DNA of 64,000 bases from Forficula auricularia (GCA_024734495.1 JALMQS010000187.1:20282871-20346870); one strand, 5' to 3'; numbered from the stretch's first letter, positions 21,561 to 32,877 are shown. Notes: generated from the letters alone by a model not told the origin. Made by a program: numbers and translations.

Positions 21561-22106
21561 ATTTCTTCCAGAACTACTAAATTAGTAACGGAAGTGATTA
21601 AAAAAGAAGATAAAATTATTAAAGGTTCCATCCCATATATTCATGATTTATCTGCGAAAATCTTGAGAATTCTGAATAATAATGACATAAAATTGGTACA
21701 CAGTGTTGGCAGGCCACTCATGAACATATTCAACAATAAGACTCATCTTGAAAAACTTGATAAAATGGGGGTTATTTATGAGATGGTCTGTGATTCATGT
21801 AAAAAAGATAAAAAAACACACAAATATATAGGTGAGACTTCAAGACATTTGAGACAAAGAATTAAAGAACATATTTCATCGATTAATGGAAATAAATTGG
21901 TCTCCGCGTTATCCATTCATGCTATTGACAACGAGCATAGTTTCGATTTTGAAGGAGTAAAGATACTAGATTATGAGAAAAATTGGACCAAGAGAAAAAT
22001 AAAAGAATCTCTTTATATATTGAAGGATATCGATAATTGTGTAAATTTCAAAATGGATTCGGAAAACATATCAGAATGCTACAGTCTAATTGTGTCATTG
22101 TTGTGA
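21561..22106 (+). CDS. Penelope-like element GIY-YIG endonuclease, 5'-truncated
   Basis: An open frame from after a stop at 21558-21560 to TGA at 22104 gives about 181 residues. It matches the C-terminal part of Penelope-like retroelement proteins. Visible features are a linker with IPYIHDLSAKILRIL, then GVIYEMVCDSCKK with a CxxC pair, the GIY-YIG second motif as YIGETSRHLRQRIKEH including the catalytic arginine, then SALSIHAIDNEHSFDF. It ends with a conserved glutamate in KRKIKESLYI. The reverse transcriptase domain that should precede it is missing. No ATG begins the frame, as expected for a truncated copy. The reading frame is unbroken, suggesting fairly recent insertion. A hammerhead-like motif lies about 500 bases downstream. 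Confidence 0.85.
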   Translation: MSSRTTKLVTEVIKKEDKIIKGSIPYIHDLSAKILRILNNNDIKLVHSVGRPLMNIFNNKTHLEKLDKMGVIYEMVCDSCKKDKKTHKYIGETSRHLRQRIKEHISSINGNKLVSALSIHAIDNEHSFDFEGVKILDYEKNWTKRKIKESLYILKDIDNCVNFKMDSENISECYSLIVSLL

Positions 22107-22690
22107 GAGTGTTGAATTGATTTAGTATGTTGATTAAACAGGTATTGATTTTATAAGAAAAATGTAATAGGAAGATGTGTATTTTTTGATATTTCATTAA
22201 TTTCATTAATAAAAAATAAAAAATAAAGAGTAAATTAACTTATAATGTGTTTCTAGAATGGATTATTTATAATGGATTTTTTAATTATATAATAATTGAC
22301 TATGCAATGAGATAATTAGAAAAAAATAAAATTGAAAATAATATTTAATATAATCATTAATTCAAAATAGTTTCTAGTTCAGTGATAAACGTTTTTATAA
22401 ATTGTTGCTATATATATATATGTGTGTGATTGTAATGAATTATGTGATGTATCTATATTGAAGATTTAAGAATGAATGTTTCATGTGAAATGACAAATTC
22501 CGGTTCTTGAACGAGATGTATGTATGATTTCAAATTATTATAAAAAAAAAAATGTTGTGTTATATAATTCTCTATAAAAAGAAAAAATGTAAATAAGTGT
22601 TTCATTTCAATTTTTAGAACTACTGAGGATGGTCGACCAGTGGTGACCGAAACTGTATAGTTATCAATTAAATAATACAAATAGTTATTA
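22107..22690 (+). other. probable Penelope 3' region
   Basis: This non-coding stretch follows the endonuclease stop codon. It contains the hammerhead-like motif at 22623-22662 and A/T-rich sequence. I infer it is the element's 3' terminal repeat, by position and by the ribozyme motif. No second copy of the repeat was found in the window. Confidence 0.5.
22623..22662 (+). ncRNA. hammerhead-like motif downstream of Penelope ORF
   Basis: CUGAGGA is at 22623-22629. Stem II begins GGUC and closes GACC, with an inner CCA/UGG pairing. GAAAC is at 22649-22653, and CUGUAUAG then gives a short stem III, with GUU at 22660-22662 as a permissible cleavage triplet. Stem I pairing next to the core is poor, so this is motif-level evidence only. 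Confidence 0.6.
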
Positions 22691-22884
22691 AAATTATTGT
22701 TTTATTATATTTGTGACAAAACCAACCCTTCAATTTAACGAAAAATTCTAAGATTAAATAAAATATAATACTTAAAAAAAAAATGAAAAATTGGTCAATT
22801 TAATAAACTTGCCATAGATTCGTTTCTTAAGTTTTATTATATAAAGAATTATTTTGTATAAACTAATAGTGGGTTTTAAAATAA

Positions 22885-23010
22885 AATAAAAAATAAACTG
22901 CAACCATTGCTAAATTTTATTCAAAGTCAATCACTGGCTATTTGCAGACCATGTTGACTTAAATTCAAAAATAGCCATCAATTCTCATTTAATATTTGAG
23001 GAATAACCAT
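22885..23010 (+). repeat. interspersed repeat family H, copy 1
   Basis: The phrases 'aaataaactgcaac', 'ttgctaaattttattc' and 'catgttgacttaaatt' recur in the same order at about 35450-35640, and in part at 35070-35110. The class is unknown and there is no coding capacity. Confidence 0.6.
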
Positions 23011-23504
23011 TATACTTTGGATTTTTGAAGTTTCGATTATTATTGTTACCATTGCTGAAGACATGGGGGAATCGAAAATAACGATCGATTCTTAACTTGT
23101 ACTAGACACTAGAGGAATAAAACCTTATTGCATTCCATTTTTGATGATTTGACTATTAATGGTAACCTCTACTGAAAACATGGAAGATTTGACTTAAAAT
23201 CAAAAAGACTAAATTCTTTTTTGGTAAACAAATCAAATTTGATAACATCCATCCATCCACTCACACTTTTTGGCCTCTGGATGAGACCCCCATGTAATTT
23301 TTGGAATAACTCTCACGTGCTAAAATTCAACCTAAATGAATACTACAATTTGTGACTTTAATTGAGACCATGGGTTCCATAGTCTTTACCTGAGAACCCT
23401 TGAAGCCACGAGACCGATTACGATCTTTATGTCGCATTGATAAAGTAAAAAACTTAATTTCTTGATATAATGAAACTGAAAAAATCTTTATTTAAACAAC
23501 TTAT

Positions 23505-23790
23505 TAATTCTCAATAAAATCTTACAAAAAATACATTTTCACCATTTTTGAACTGTATGGTCTAAAACTAGAAAGTTCAGAATCTTGTCATTTCTCCGCA
23601 ATGGAAAATGCAAACATTTTAGTACCAGAAAGTAATTTCTTTGACGTTTCATTCTTAAATTATCGTGGGTGTCGAAACTCAGGCATACATACTATACTGA
23701 TAGAAAAATAATGGTTTAAAATGATTTTCCAGACATTTTCAAACACAATGAACAAAATTCTAAGTGAATTCATTATAAGAGCCACCTGGT
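23505..23790 (+). repeat. interspersed repeat family G, copy 2
   Basis: This is a diverged match to 280-600, including 'acattttagtaccagaa', an 'aaaaataatggtttaaaatg' phrase and the end 'aagtgaattc'. Open frames in it are incidental. Confidence 0.5.
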
Positions 23791-24091
23791 AGGCTATGCC
23801 TAACTCCCAGGCGTATCGGTGAAAAATGTTTGACTTAGCGTTAGTAAATAAATCTGCATGAATATTTATAATCAAAAGCCTTTTCTTTAAATGTATCTCA
23901 TGTATAAAATTATATATGTCATAATTCTGTAGAAATATTCAGTTTCCGGTATTTTGTTTGGTTAAACAACTCATATATGCATTACACATATTTCAATTAC
24001 TTTTTAAAAATTTTATTGAGTGTTTAATGGAAGGCAATCCAGGAATAAATAAAAATAATATTTCCAATAAAAGAGTATTTATTAGTGGAAA

Positions 24092-24668
24092 TTTTACTAA
24101 AATCACATATAATTATAATTATTTATTGAACACGAATAAATAATACAATAAACTACGACGTTTCGGTCGACTTATTTGGCGACCGTTCTGATACTTGAGA
24201 CCTAGGGGTGAACCGCGATTGGAATTAGGTATACATCGTCTTTGGAATTACTTTGGAATTCATTAGATAATCTATTGTCATCTATTATCTTCCACTTGGA
24301 AATGAAAGTGGAAGTAGGTGTACGATATTAGGTCGCGGTTCACCCCTCGTATTTTTCTAAAATTGCCGCCCCCTTGAAAGTGCGGTGAACGCGGAGAACC
24401 TGACTTCATTATTTCGATAAAAATTCTGATTTTTATCCAAAACAAATGTTCTCCTTCCCCCGAAAAAATTTCAGAATACGTGCCTGAGTGCTTTATATCA
24501 ATTAAAAAAAAAATTAGTATAATTGCCATTTGTTCAACGATTTAAGGTCGTGGTTCACTCCTCGCTTGAGACGATAGCAGAATAAGTCGATCGAAACGTC
24601 GTAGTTTATTGTATTATTTATTCGTGTTCAATAAATAATTATAATTATGTGTGATTTTAATAAAATTT
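24092..24668. mobile_element. foldback with degenerate hammerhead arms
   Basis: Arms 24092-24180 and 24582-24668 are inverted repeats. Each carries a GAAACGUCGUAG segment preceded by a partly preserved stem II (GGUCG/CGACC on the left arm's minus strand). The CUGANGA core is not preserved on either arm. The loop has been hit by the MITE at 24202-24564. Confidence 0.6.
24202..24564. mobile_element. MITE family M, copy 1, 8 bp target duplication
   Basis: Ends match CTAGGGGTGAACCGCGA and its inverse form CGTGGTTCACTCCTCG. CTTGAGAC is duplicated at 24194-24201 and 24565-24572. An internal terminus-like sequence at about 24331-24346 suggests a nested or composite structure. It is related to 34600-35046 and 52271-52405. 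It is non-coding and the superfamily is unassigned. Confidence 0.8.
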
Positions 24669-24744
24669 CAATTATTAATAAAATTAATCACACAAATAAA
24701 AGCTTCAACAGCTTCATTTCTAAAAGAGTACCTTTTTTCTATTT

Positions 24745-24830
24745 ACAGCTTCCACCGCGGATTACAGAGGTTGTACCTTTTTGGTGCAACTTTTTTCTTG
24801 TATCAGTATCATTATATAAAAAAAATGCAT
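24745..24830 (+). pseudogene. diverged LINE 3' end
   Basis: The phrase 'gtacctttttggtgcaactt', followed by a 'cttgtatcagtatcattat' segment and an A-run, is a diverged version of the LINE tail at 12967-13065. No coding sequence remains. Confidence 0.5.
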
Positions 24831-24899
24831 TCTCTTTTGATATATTCGATATATTATGAAAATAAAGTTATTTCATCAAGATGCAAATTCACAACAATG

Positions 24900-26570
24900 A
24901 GTAATTAAAAGTAGCCCTTTAATTTAGGTGTTTTTAGGGTTTTCGTAATTTTCTCAAAAAGAACAATCAATCAATATTTTTAATAGTTTTCACTATTTAC
25001 CCGATGATTACCTACATGATTATTATTTAAAAAAAATTTCTGTAATTAACTCACTGTTACAAAGTCATGATATTATATTTTCCCATTTCTAAATTAAAAT
25101 CTAATTAAATAAATATGGTACATCAGTTATAATATTAAAAAATAAACATTATCTATTTAGAAAAACATATAATGAATAGATTCGTCTTTATCTTAATATC
25201 TATTAAAATTTTCTTAGACATTCTCATGATCGTTTGTTACTTCATTAAATAGAAAGTTAATTTTTTTTCTATATATATTCATAATTGGTTATTACCTTCT
25301 AGTTTGATAATATCCATATCTCAGATACACAATCAAAAATACCTTTATTAATTGGAAAAAATTCCTTCAAGTTCTTGATAAAAATAAAACTCCACAAGAA
25401 GAAGAAAAAAATGTAGTTTCAGTTCTGAGATTAGAGAATGGACGAGAATTCAAATGAGGTGTGAGTTTTCATTCTGAACCCGAAGACGGTTTTAAAGCCC
25501 AAGAGTGTCATCGACGCCCGAGAGGGTCTTAAACCTCAGGTGACACTCGTTGTTGTTGTTTTCTTTTTTTCTTTTTCTGCCCCTCTCTTTTAAATCATTT
25601 GTTGATCCTCTTTGAGATAAACGCGAGGATGGAACGGAATAAATCAATGGGTTTTCGATTTCAACAAGGAAGAGAGGAGAGAAAAAATATAGATATATAG
25701 GTGTCGATGGAACTTTAAACGAGACGAGGGAATTTATTTATAACCTATAATACTACGATACTATATTTTATTATAACAAAAGAATAAGAGTAGCTATGTG
25801 AGGTTTTTTTGAAATTTTTCGGTAATAAAAAGTCATTGAAGCGTTTTTTATGAAGGTTTATAAGAAAATTGTAGATTTATTGCTTCTGTGTTGTTCTGTA
25901 TATCAAAAGAGAAAACCTATATATGGGTGGATGGCTATTATTTTATAATAAATAATCTCTGAAAATCGTTTAAATAGTCCCTTAAGGAGGTTAGAGATTG
26001 TTTATCTTTTTTATAAGAAAATTCTCAAATTTTTACCATCGAATCATTGATGCATTAAATATTTATTACCGAAATTTTAAGTTTATCGTCTTTCTCATTA
26101 CAGAGAAATAAATTATTGAAAATTGTCCTTTTAACATGGAAGTAAATAGACCGAGCTTTTAAAAGGGCTATAACTTCTATACAATTTATACCATTTTCAA
26201 CAAATTTATACAGATCAATAATTCAACTTTTATTAATCGAATGACACATTTTTCAATAGATTTGATAGTCTAGTTAATTAGTTATTTATAAATGTAAAAA
26301 ATGAAAAGTTATTTGCAGCCAACAGAATGTGACAAAAGGACTAGTGTAGAATTCCAACTCTATTTGTTGAAATCGTTTTTGTGTTAAATAAATGTTTTTA
26401 TAATGAGAAAAAATTTATCTCAATATTCTTTTTATTAATATTATCAAAACAAAGATTTTTATTCGAAATTAACCTCATTATTAACAATTTTTTTATTAAA
26501 AAATTTGGTATGCAGACGTTGTCACTCTGCAGAAATACAAAAGATTTTTTTGAAGATCAACCAGATAGAT
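24900..26570. other. apparently unique AT-rich DNA
   Basis: No repeats shared with the rest of the window and no credible coding frames were seen. A GC-richer patch at 25430-25700 has no open frame of note. This could be intron or intergenic DNA. Confidence 0.45.
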
Positions 26571-26584
26571 AAGCCGCCTCGAAC

Positions 26585-26755
26585 TCTCTTAAAGAGAAGA
26601 TTTAGTTTGCTTAGAGTAGCAGAGTTCTTTATTCTTAAGGAGAAAACATTTAGGATGTCCTCTGATATATACTCTTATTTTTATAGAGATATATGCTTAT
26701 TTGCATCAAGCAGAGAACATCCTCTTTGATTTCTTCTTTAAAAAATCTCTTAACC
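26585..26755. mobile_element. family B element, decayed copy
   Basis: The phrases 'gagtagcagagttctttatt' and 'atttgcatcaagcagagaac' are diverged forms of the two family B arms. A short direct repeat TCTCTTAA may be the remains of a longer duplication. There is no hammerhead. Confidence 0.55.
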
Positions 26756-26814
26756 ATTGAAAAAGTATTTTTCTACTTAAAAGAAGCACTCTGATTTATA
26801 CCTACTGCAGAGGC

Positions 26815-27090
26815 GGGCGGTGACTTTTCAGCCAGAAGATGTTGTCTAAAAAGGACCCTTCATTTTTGAAAATTTCATTTTATTATTCGTAAAATTCATT
26901 GGTGACCGCTGAATACAATTTTTCAAATTTCATGTCCTAAACGGGTTTGTATCAAATTTGTCGGGGGGGGGGGGGGGAGCTTCTACCCGACTGCGTCAGA
27001 CTGCTATTTCCTTACACACGTCGGGGTCTTTGTTGCCGGGGGGCCCGTATTATTGATACGGCCGATGCGGCGGTCTCTACGCCCCTGATG
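26815..27090. mobile_element. possible hAT-like relic
   Basis: The segment begins CAGAGGCGGGCGG and ends CGCCCCTG, a weak inverted-repeat pair of the kind seen in hAT elements. It includes a poly-G run. No target duplication is visible, so the call is tentative. Confidence 0.3.
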
Positions 27091-27129
27091 GTATTTAAAT
27101 ATGGATATTTTTCTTAAAAATAATTAAAA

Positions 27130-27400
27130 TATCTTATTTAATCAATTTTTTGAACTTTTACATACTGGAAATGGTAAATATGAAAAAAGTCGTTTTTGCT
27201 TTGAATTTTGAAAATTTCAAAAAAGGCTGAAAAAATTTTGATAAGAACATCTCATTGTGAAACATCACCAACTCCAACCTATTATAATTTTAAAAATGTT
27301 TCACCATAAACACACCCTTTTCGCTAACTTTAATTTTTAACAAATTTATATTCACGAGATATTAATTATTTAGTCAAAATGTCTGTTAGTTAGCTCGAAA
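27130..27400 (+). repeat. diverged relative of repeat family A
   Basis: The order 'aaaaggctgaaaaaattttg', a passage about 'cacgagatattaattattt', then 'gtcaaaatgtctgttagtta' parallels positions 955-1090 of family A copy 1 with many changes. Confidence 0.45.
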
Positions 27401-28007
27401 AGTTAAATGCATGAAGTTTCTTTTTTAAGACAAATTTTGAAATGTTTATGACTTAGGCTTTTTCATGACTTGCTGGTATTTATCGATCGATTGAAATCTC
27501 GATTTTAGAAGAGAGAGAGTCAAGCTTTATAAATGTTTCGTGCAATTTTTCCGAAGTAGCAATGTATTTTTCAACTACATATTCATTGATTTTGAAAAAT
27601 TCCCACGGGTCATCTTCTAAGATTGTTGTTCAGATTAAAATTCAATTTGTTGCTAATGCTTCTGCAAATACCACGACTATCTAAGATATAACTAAGATAT
27701 TATCCAAGATATGGATTTGTATAACCAATAAAGGTTTTTACTTAACTTTATCATGTTTAACTCTTGCATTTCCCAGAAGAAAAAAAGAATATTAGAAGTT
27801 TAGAAATATTTACGAAAAGATGCAGCAATTCTAAGATCTGCAAAAGGTTCTCCTGAAGGCCAAGTACATAATCATCAATTAGAAGAAGATAAAAAATTGA
27901 ACCTTAAAGACTATAAGTAGTTCTCCCCAAGTCAAGACCAGATTCTGAATTTGAGGACTTCAGGAATCTGAATATACTAACTAATATATTTATGTGATGG
28001 TATAAGA

Positions 28008-28744
28008 GAAAAAATAATTTTTATAAAATAAAATAAAACCGACTTCAAAAAACTTAAATGCAACAAATAAAATAATAATAACTTAAAAATAAAATAAAAT
28101 CCACGAAAAGATATAAAATAATTATCTAATTTACTTACAACTAAACGACGAAATATTAACATGAAATTACTTTTTGAAGTCGGTGGCAAACAAACTATAC
28201 CTTTAAGCGAGCGTACCCGCCAAATCCGTCTAGTGCGATTCATAAAATGTATATGTTTGGCACCGACTTAAAAAGTAATTTCATGTTAAAATTCCGTCGT
28301 TTAGTTGTAACTAAATTAGATAATTATTTTATACCTTTTAGTGGATTTTATTTTATTTTTAAGTTATTATTATTTTATTTGTTGCATTTATCTAAGTTTT
28401 TTGAAGTCGGTTTTATTTTTTTTTTTTTATATAAATTATTTTTATTTTTCTCTTTTTAGTGATGTTATTAATAGTGACTTAATAAGATACTTACCCCTTT
28501 TCCAATAAAAAAAGAATCATCGAAATCGGTTAATAAACAAAGAAGTTAGGCCTGAACAAACCAAACAAAAAAGGTCTAATACCAATAAAAAAAAGGGACC
28601 AATCGGAAGCTAGACTGAAGCAAAAAAATTATCAAAATCGGTTCACAATTGGCGGAGATATGAGTTAACATAGACACACAAAAAAAAAAAAAAAAAAAAA
28701 TCAGTCGAATAGAGAACTTCCTCCTTTTTTGAAGTCGGTTAAAA
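28008..28744 (-). mobile_element. foldback element family D, copy 3
   Basis: This has the same palindrome and the same end ('ctccttttttgaagtcggtt') as copy 2, but the middle of the unique arm is deleted after 'agtgatgttattaatagtga'. Mirror open frames at 27977-28459 arise from the palindrome and are not genes. Confidence 0.75.
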
Positions 28745-28745
28745 A

Positions 28746-29300
28746 GAACCCTTATCTTAACCTGGTCAAAATAGAGCTAATGGCATCTCCTGTTTTTAGA
28801 GAAACATCTGAAAAGAACGATTTTGTCCCGTCCAAAAATTCCAAAAATTGGTTCAATTATGAATTTTTGAATATTTAGAAGTAAAAAACATAGTTTTGAA
28901 CATTTTGAAAATTTTTAAGCAGACAAAAATATGCCATTTCTTCCATTTTTTTATTCTATTCCGAATGAATATTTGCTGCTGAATTCAAATATGTAAATAA
29001 AAATTATACCCACATTTAACTAAAGAAAAGAAAATTTAAATTTTTTTTTAAATATAAAATACTAGGTAGGTTTCACATAAATAAAAGATCAGATGCTTTT
29101 CAGATATTATCAAAATATTTTAAATAAATCATTATTTTAGTATTTTCTTTGTTTTGCTTCGTGCAATCCGTAAACAAGTTTCGATGTATATTGCAGAAAA
29201 GACATGGGAGAAAAATTAAAAATTAAAAATTTCTGTGTGTAATAAAATTTTGATCAAAAATTTGTCTCAACATATAAATGTTAAAAGAAACAATTATTTA
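28746..29300. other. AT-rich stretch, nothing recognised
   Basis: No gene, RNA or repeat structure could be supported. Confidence 0.35.
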
Positions 29301-29309
29301 TCGATTGTA

Positions 29310-29520
29310 TTTAAAATATTAAAAAACAAATCTTTTACAAAACAAACTAGAACACGTTTATTTTCAACCAAATGTTTCGAGAGAATTTCTTCCCTTTTCA
29401 ATGGTAAAATTTTCAAAAAAAGAGAATTTTACCATTGATAAAGGGAGAAATTCTCCCGAAACGTTTAGTTGGAAATAAACTTGTTCTAGATTGTTTTGTA
29501 AAAGATTTGTATTTTTTAAT
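29310..29520. repeat. foldback with hammerhead-like relic
   Basis: Arms about 29310-29408 and 29415-29520 are inverted. The right arm has GGGAGAAATTCTCCC followed directly by GAAAC, which resembles stem II plus the hammerhead core. The first core segment reads UUGAUAA in place of CUGAUGA. Confidence 0.5.
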
Positions 29521-29608
29521 ATAAATGTTAATACATAGATTTTTTGCAGATACCTATTTAAAACTGGATTTATACTATTTATAAGTATGTATGTATAAGT
29601 AGGTTATA

Positions 29609-29932
29609 ATGAAAGGCAGTGAGTCCATAAATTATTTAATTTTATTCAATTTCCGACGTTTTGGAGACTTTTTTCTCTCCTTCTTCAGGGTATTGAATAG
29701 TTATTGATGGGTGAGTACATATAACTCGGTTCCCATTTGTCTCTCCTTTATAAACAAGTACACTTATGGTATAATGTTGGAAAATACTGAATATTGTTGC
29801 TATCACTTAAAGGGGAGACAAATAGGAACCGAGTTATATTCACCCATCAATAACTATTGAAGAAGGAGATAAAAAAGTCTCCGAAACGTTGGAAATTAAA
29901 TAAAATTAAATAATTTATGGACTGGCTTTCAT
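29609..29932. mobile_element. hammerhead-bearing foldback
   Basis: Inverted arms begin at 'gtccataaattatttaattt' (29611) and end at its complement near 29925. Each arm has a hammerhead-like region: 29644-29698 on the minus strand and about 29858-29905 on the plus strand. In the plus-strand copy GAAAC is intact but the first core segment reads UUGAAGA. Target-site duplications were not found. Confidence 0.6.
29644..29698 (-). ncRNA. hammerhead motif with one core change
   Basis: On the minus strand CUGAAGA is the complement of 29682-29688 and stem II pairs GGAGA with UCUCC. GUC is the complement of 29655-29657. Stem I has CC/GG plus a 7 bp AUUCAAU/AUUGAAU helix. The GAAAC segment reads AAAAC, so it is probably inactive. 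Confidence 0.55.
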
Positions 29933-30077
29933 TGTTTATTTCGCTTACCAGTCCGTCTTTCTAAGAAAATAAATAAAATTAACTATTTATACAGTTTTTT
30001 TTGTTTTCCTGAAAACTTAAGATAACTTTTTCTGAAATGATAGATTCAATTTTCCTGAACATATAAACATAATTTGA

Positions 30078-30295
30078 AGAAATTTCCTCTTTGGAGAGAG
30101 ATAGGCTGGTAGAATTTTCTGCTGAAAGTAATGGAAGGCACTCCAAGGGTAATGAAGTAAGAAAAAATTATCACAATTCCAAATAAGGTGTAGTTATTGG
30201 ACTTTGTCATTCTTTTCTTTTTCTTCATTGACCCTTTGAAACCCTGAAAAAGGAGGGAAGAATCTGCCTTCCATTACTTTCAGATATGAACATGA
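30078..30295 (+). mobile_element. family E element, copy 2 (decayed)
   Basis: It shares 'ttggagagagataggctggt', 'gaaagtaatggaaggca' and 'cattgaccctttgaaaccc' with 5988-6712, and ends with the inverse 'tgccttccattactttcag'. The hammerhead is truncated after CUGAAAA. Confidence 0.6.
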
Positions 30296-30299
30296 AATC

Positions 30300-31440
30300 T
30301 CGAATATTAAAAGCAAACGCAAATTAAATCTCATCAAATTAGGTGCTTAATTGTACATGCTACGAAATTGTATCAGATGAACAGACATAGCGAGATTATA
30401 AAGATCCCAAGGTAAAACAGAACCCTAAAAAGATTAGTTAATGTATAATTTTTCGACTGAATGAATCCGGCCAGCGGGCGTTAAATTAACAATATCCTTC
30501 CTCAAAGGACGTCCACTTAACTCAGATTCCCGTTTCTTCTTTTCTCACTGAAATCGAAAGCTGATTCGATTACTTAATCAATCGAAAAGGATGATCAAAG
30601 AGGTGATTTTTTTTAATTAAAATCATTTGGAAGAACGAAAATCAACCGGTTTTTTGACGTCCAAAGGAAGCGAGACGGTATATAATATATTTCTAAAAAA
30701 AAGAGCATAATTGAGATATTCCCTCTGTGAGATTTGTTCTCTTATTTTCGTATTTCGTTGAAAATCACAGCTGAGTTCGTTATGGATCTTCTTGAATAAT
30801 AATTGTATCCTTGTTGGAAGAAATGAATTAAATGCAAATGAAATGATACTATTGGATTTCTAATTTTATTTGTATTTCATTTCGAATTCTCTACAAAAGA
30901 AACTAATTAGATATTTAAATAAGTAGAATTAAGTTCAAATTCTATTTTATTAAAAGTTAAAACGTTTTTCTTTTTTTTCTTTTCTCATGGGGGAAGTAGG
31001 TATGCAAATGAAAGCGGATCATAAAAAAAAATTTATTGATCGAAAGAAAGGATATCAAATACGTTTACTTCCGATAAATGGAGTGGATTTGACGTTAAAA
31101 TAAAAAAAATAAAATAAAAAAATGAAAAACGATGGATATATGAAGAGAACTGTTGATTCAGGATAAGGCACGCGGAATTTAAAGAGTGGAAGTTGATTTG
31201 GTTAGCGATTTGATTTCACGAAAAAAAAAAAAAAAAAAAAGAAATAAAAATCAAATACTGAGAGGAAATCTCATTGGGCCAAAAATGTATTTTATTTAAA
31301 AAATGTTTCAACTGGAACGATTTTCCATACACACATACAGGAATATATATGCATGCAGGGTCATTCAGTTTTAGACACTCCATACAAAATCTTTATTCAT
31401 TGGGATGAAAAATAAATGATATCTTCATAAAGATAAATAA
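30300..31440. other. apparently unique AT-rich DNA
   Basis: No shared repeats, RNA genes or coding frames were recognised; there are poly-A runs near 31220. It could be intronic. Confidence 0.4.
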
Positions 31441-31467
31441 TGAGTTTGTCCTCTGCTTGATGTAAAT

Positions 31468-32250
31468 AAACATATGTGTGTGATCTTCGATACTAAATTG
31501 ACATTCGTCCCACATATAAATAACATTGTTAGTAAAGCTCGTAAAACCTTGGGTTTCATCACGAGGATAACCTCATCCTTTCGAAACATATATGCCCTCA
31601 AATTCTTGTTCGTTACTCTGGTGAGAAGTAAACTTGAATACTGTAGTGTAATATGGAACTACTAGGGGGTATATAAGGCATCCTTGGAAAGAGTCCAGCA
31701 TAAGTTTTTGAGGATGGTTAATTATAAACTAGGCATAAGTATAGATAATTTGAATTATGACCATCTAATTTCACATCTGAAACTCAACACACTGGTACAA
31801 CGACGTGATTACTATGACATTTCCTTCCTGCTTAAACTTATTTCTGGGAAAATCGTATGTTCAAAAATTCTATCTAGGCTAAATTTTAGAATCCCATCAC
31901 ATAGCACGAGATCCCAAGATATGTTTGTAGTTCCACATCACTCGACCAACTTCGGTAAAATCAACGCCATTGACAGAATTCAAACACTAGCAAATAAACA
32001 CTCGACCAATCTTGACCTTTCCAGCACAACTCCTCACCAACTTAAAAAAATCATCTTAAAAGCATCTGCCACATTGTAAAAACCACTTCAGTGTGATAAG
32101 TTTTTCTTTCTCTCTGATACCTACCTGTTATTTTATTATATCCATATTGTTTTAATATTGTATCCTGTATATGTTTCTTTTTCTGTATTGGACATCTTGT
32201 CCGTAAAACTAACTAATCCAGCTAAATAAATAAATAAATAAATAAATATA
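31468..32250 (+). pseudogene. LINE reverse transcriptase C-terminus with one in-frame stop
   Basis: Two frames at 31474-31665 and 31684-32079 lie in the same phase and are separated by a TAG. Together they form the C-terminal ~200 residues of a Jockey/CR1-type reverse transcriptase. Landmarks are FDTKLTFVPHINNIVSKARK, then FVTLVRSKLEYCSVIWNY, then the QHKFLRMVNYKLG region. The catalytic palm is missing. A 3' UTR and an (AAATA)n-like tail extend to about 32250. The 5' junction lies within a family B trace ('gcttgatgtaaataaacata'). The protein differs from that at 12265, so it is a separate LINE family. Confidence 0.8.
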
Positions 32251-32640
32251 CATGTATAGGGTACGTGTAGCAGCTTGTACACCTGAAACACCTAGTAATT
32301 GTTCCATATTTTGGTTCCGGTAGGAATTATACTGGCTTGCCACTTTTATCTTGTAATAATTTCGTGTCCCAATAAAGATTATAATTATATTTTAATAATA
32401 TATTTTGACGCGCGAGATTTGAAAAAGCAAAATTGGCATTTCATATATTTTCGAAAATTTAGACCCCAAGCGCCACGGGTAAATGATATTCGATTGAGCA
32501 AAAATTTTGTAAGAATTACTTTTAGATCCAGCCTAACAAAATTCCGCCCGGCATTCTTGAAATATGCGAAATTTATTTTTACCCCCTATAAATAAGGACC
32601 ACCCTAATGTAGTGGTTTGAAGGAGTTATTCAGCTAAAGC
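32251..32640. other. no gene recognised
   Basis: The 98-codon frame at 32299-32595 has no recognisable domain and ordinary AT-rich composition, so I do not call it a gene. Confidence 0.35.
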
Positions 32641-32663
32641 AAGGATACACCAGGACCAATTAA

Positions 32664-32724
32664 ATTCCCAGAATAAGACGTTTCGGCCTAAATTTATCGG
32701 GCTATCTTCAGTTTATTGGGAATT
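32664..32724 (-). ncRNA. hammerhead ribozyme motif with strong stem I
   Basis: On the minus strand CUGAAGA is the complement of 32705-32711, stem II closes with GCC/GGC, and GAAAC is the complement of 32680-32684. GUC follows immediately (32677-32679), giving predicted cleavage between 32677 and 32676. Stem I is formed by inverted segments 32664-32676 and 32712-32724, about 12 bp with a small internal loop. Stem III has no loop nucleotides, as in minimal hammerheads thought to work as dimers. Confidence 0.75.
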
Positions 32725-32877
32725 ATACACATATTACCATAAGTACATGTGATTGTTCCTGGTTGCCATTTGACTTGGCCAGAATCTAAGTGTACATTTG
32801 CATTTTCTTGTCTATTTGTGTGTGTGTGTAGATTTATAAATTGGTGTAACGGTCAAATTATATCAAGATAAACCTTT

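Noticed and set aside
27977..28459. Mirror-image frames with similar peptides on opposite strands
   Set aside because: They lie in the two arms of a palindromic element, which produces the same peptide twice; similar frames occur at 4808-5116 and 5223-5414.
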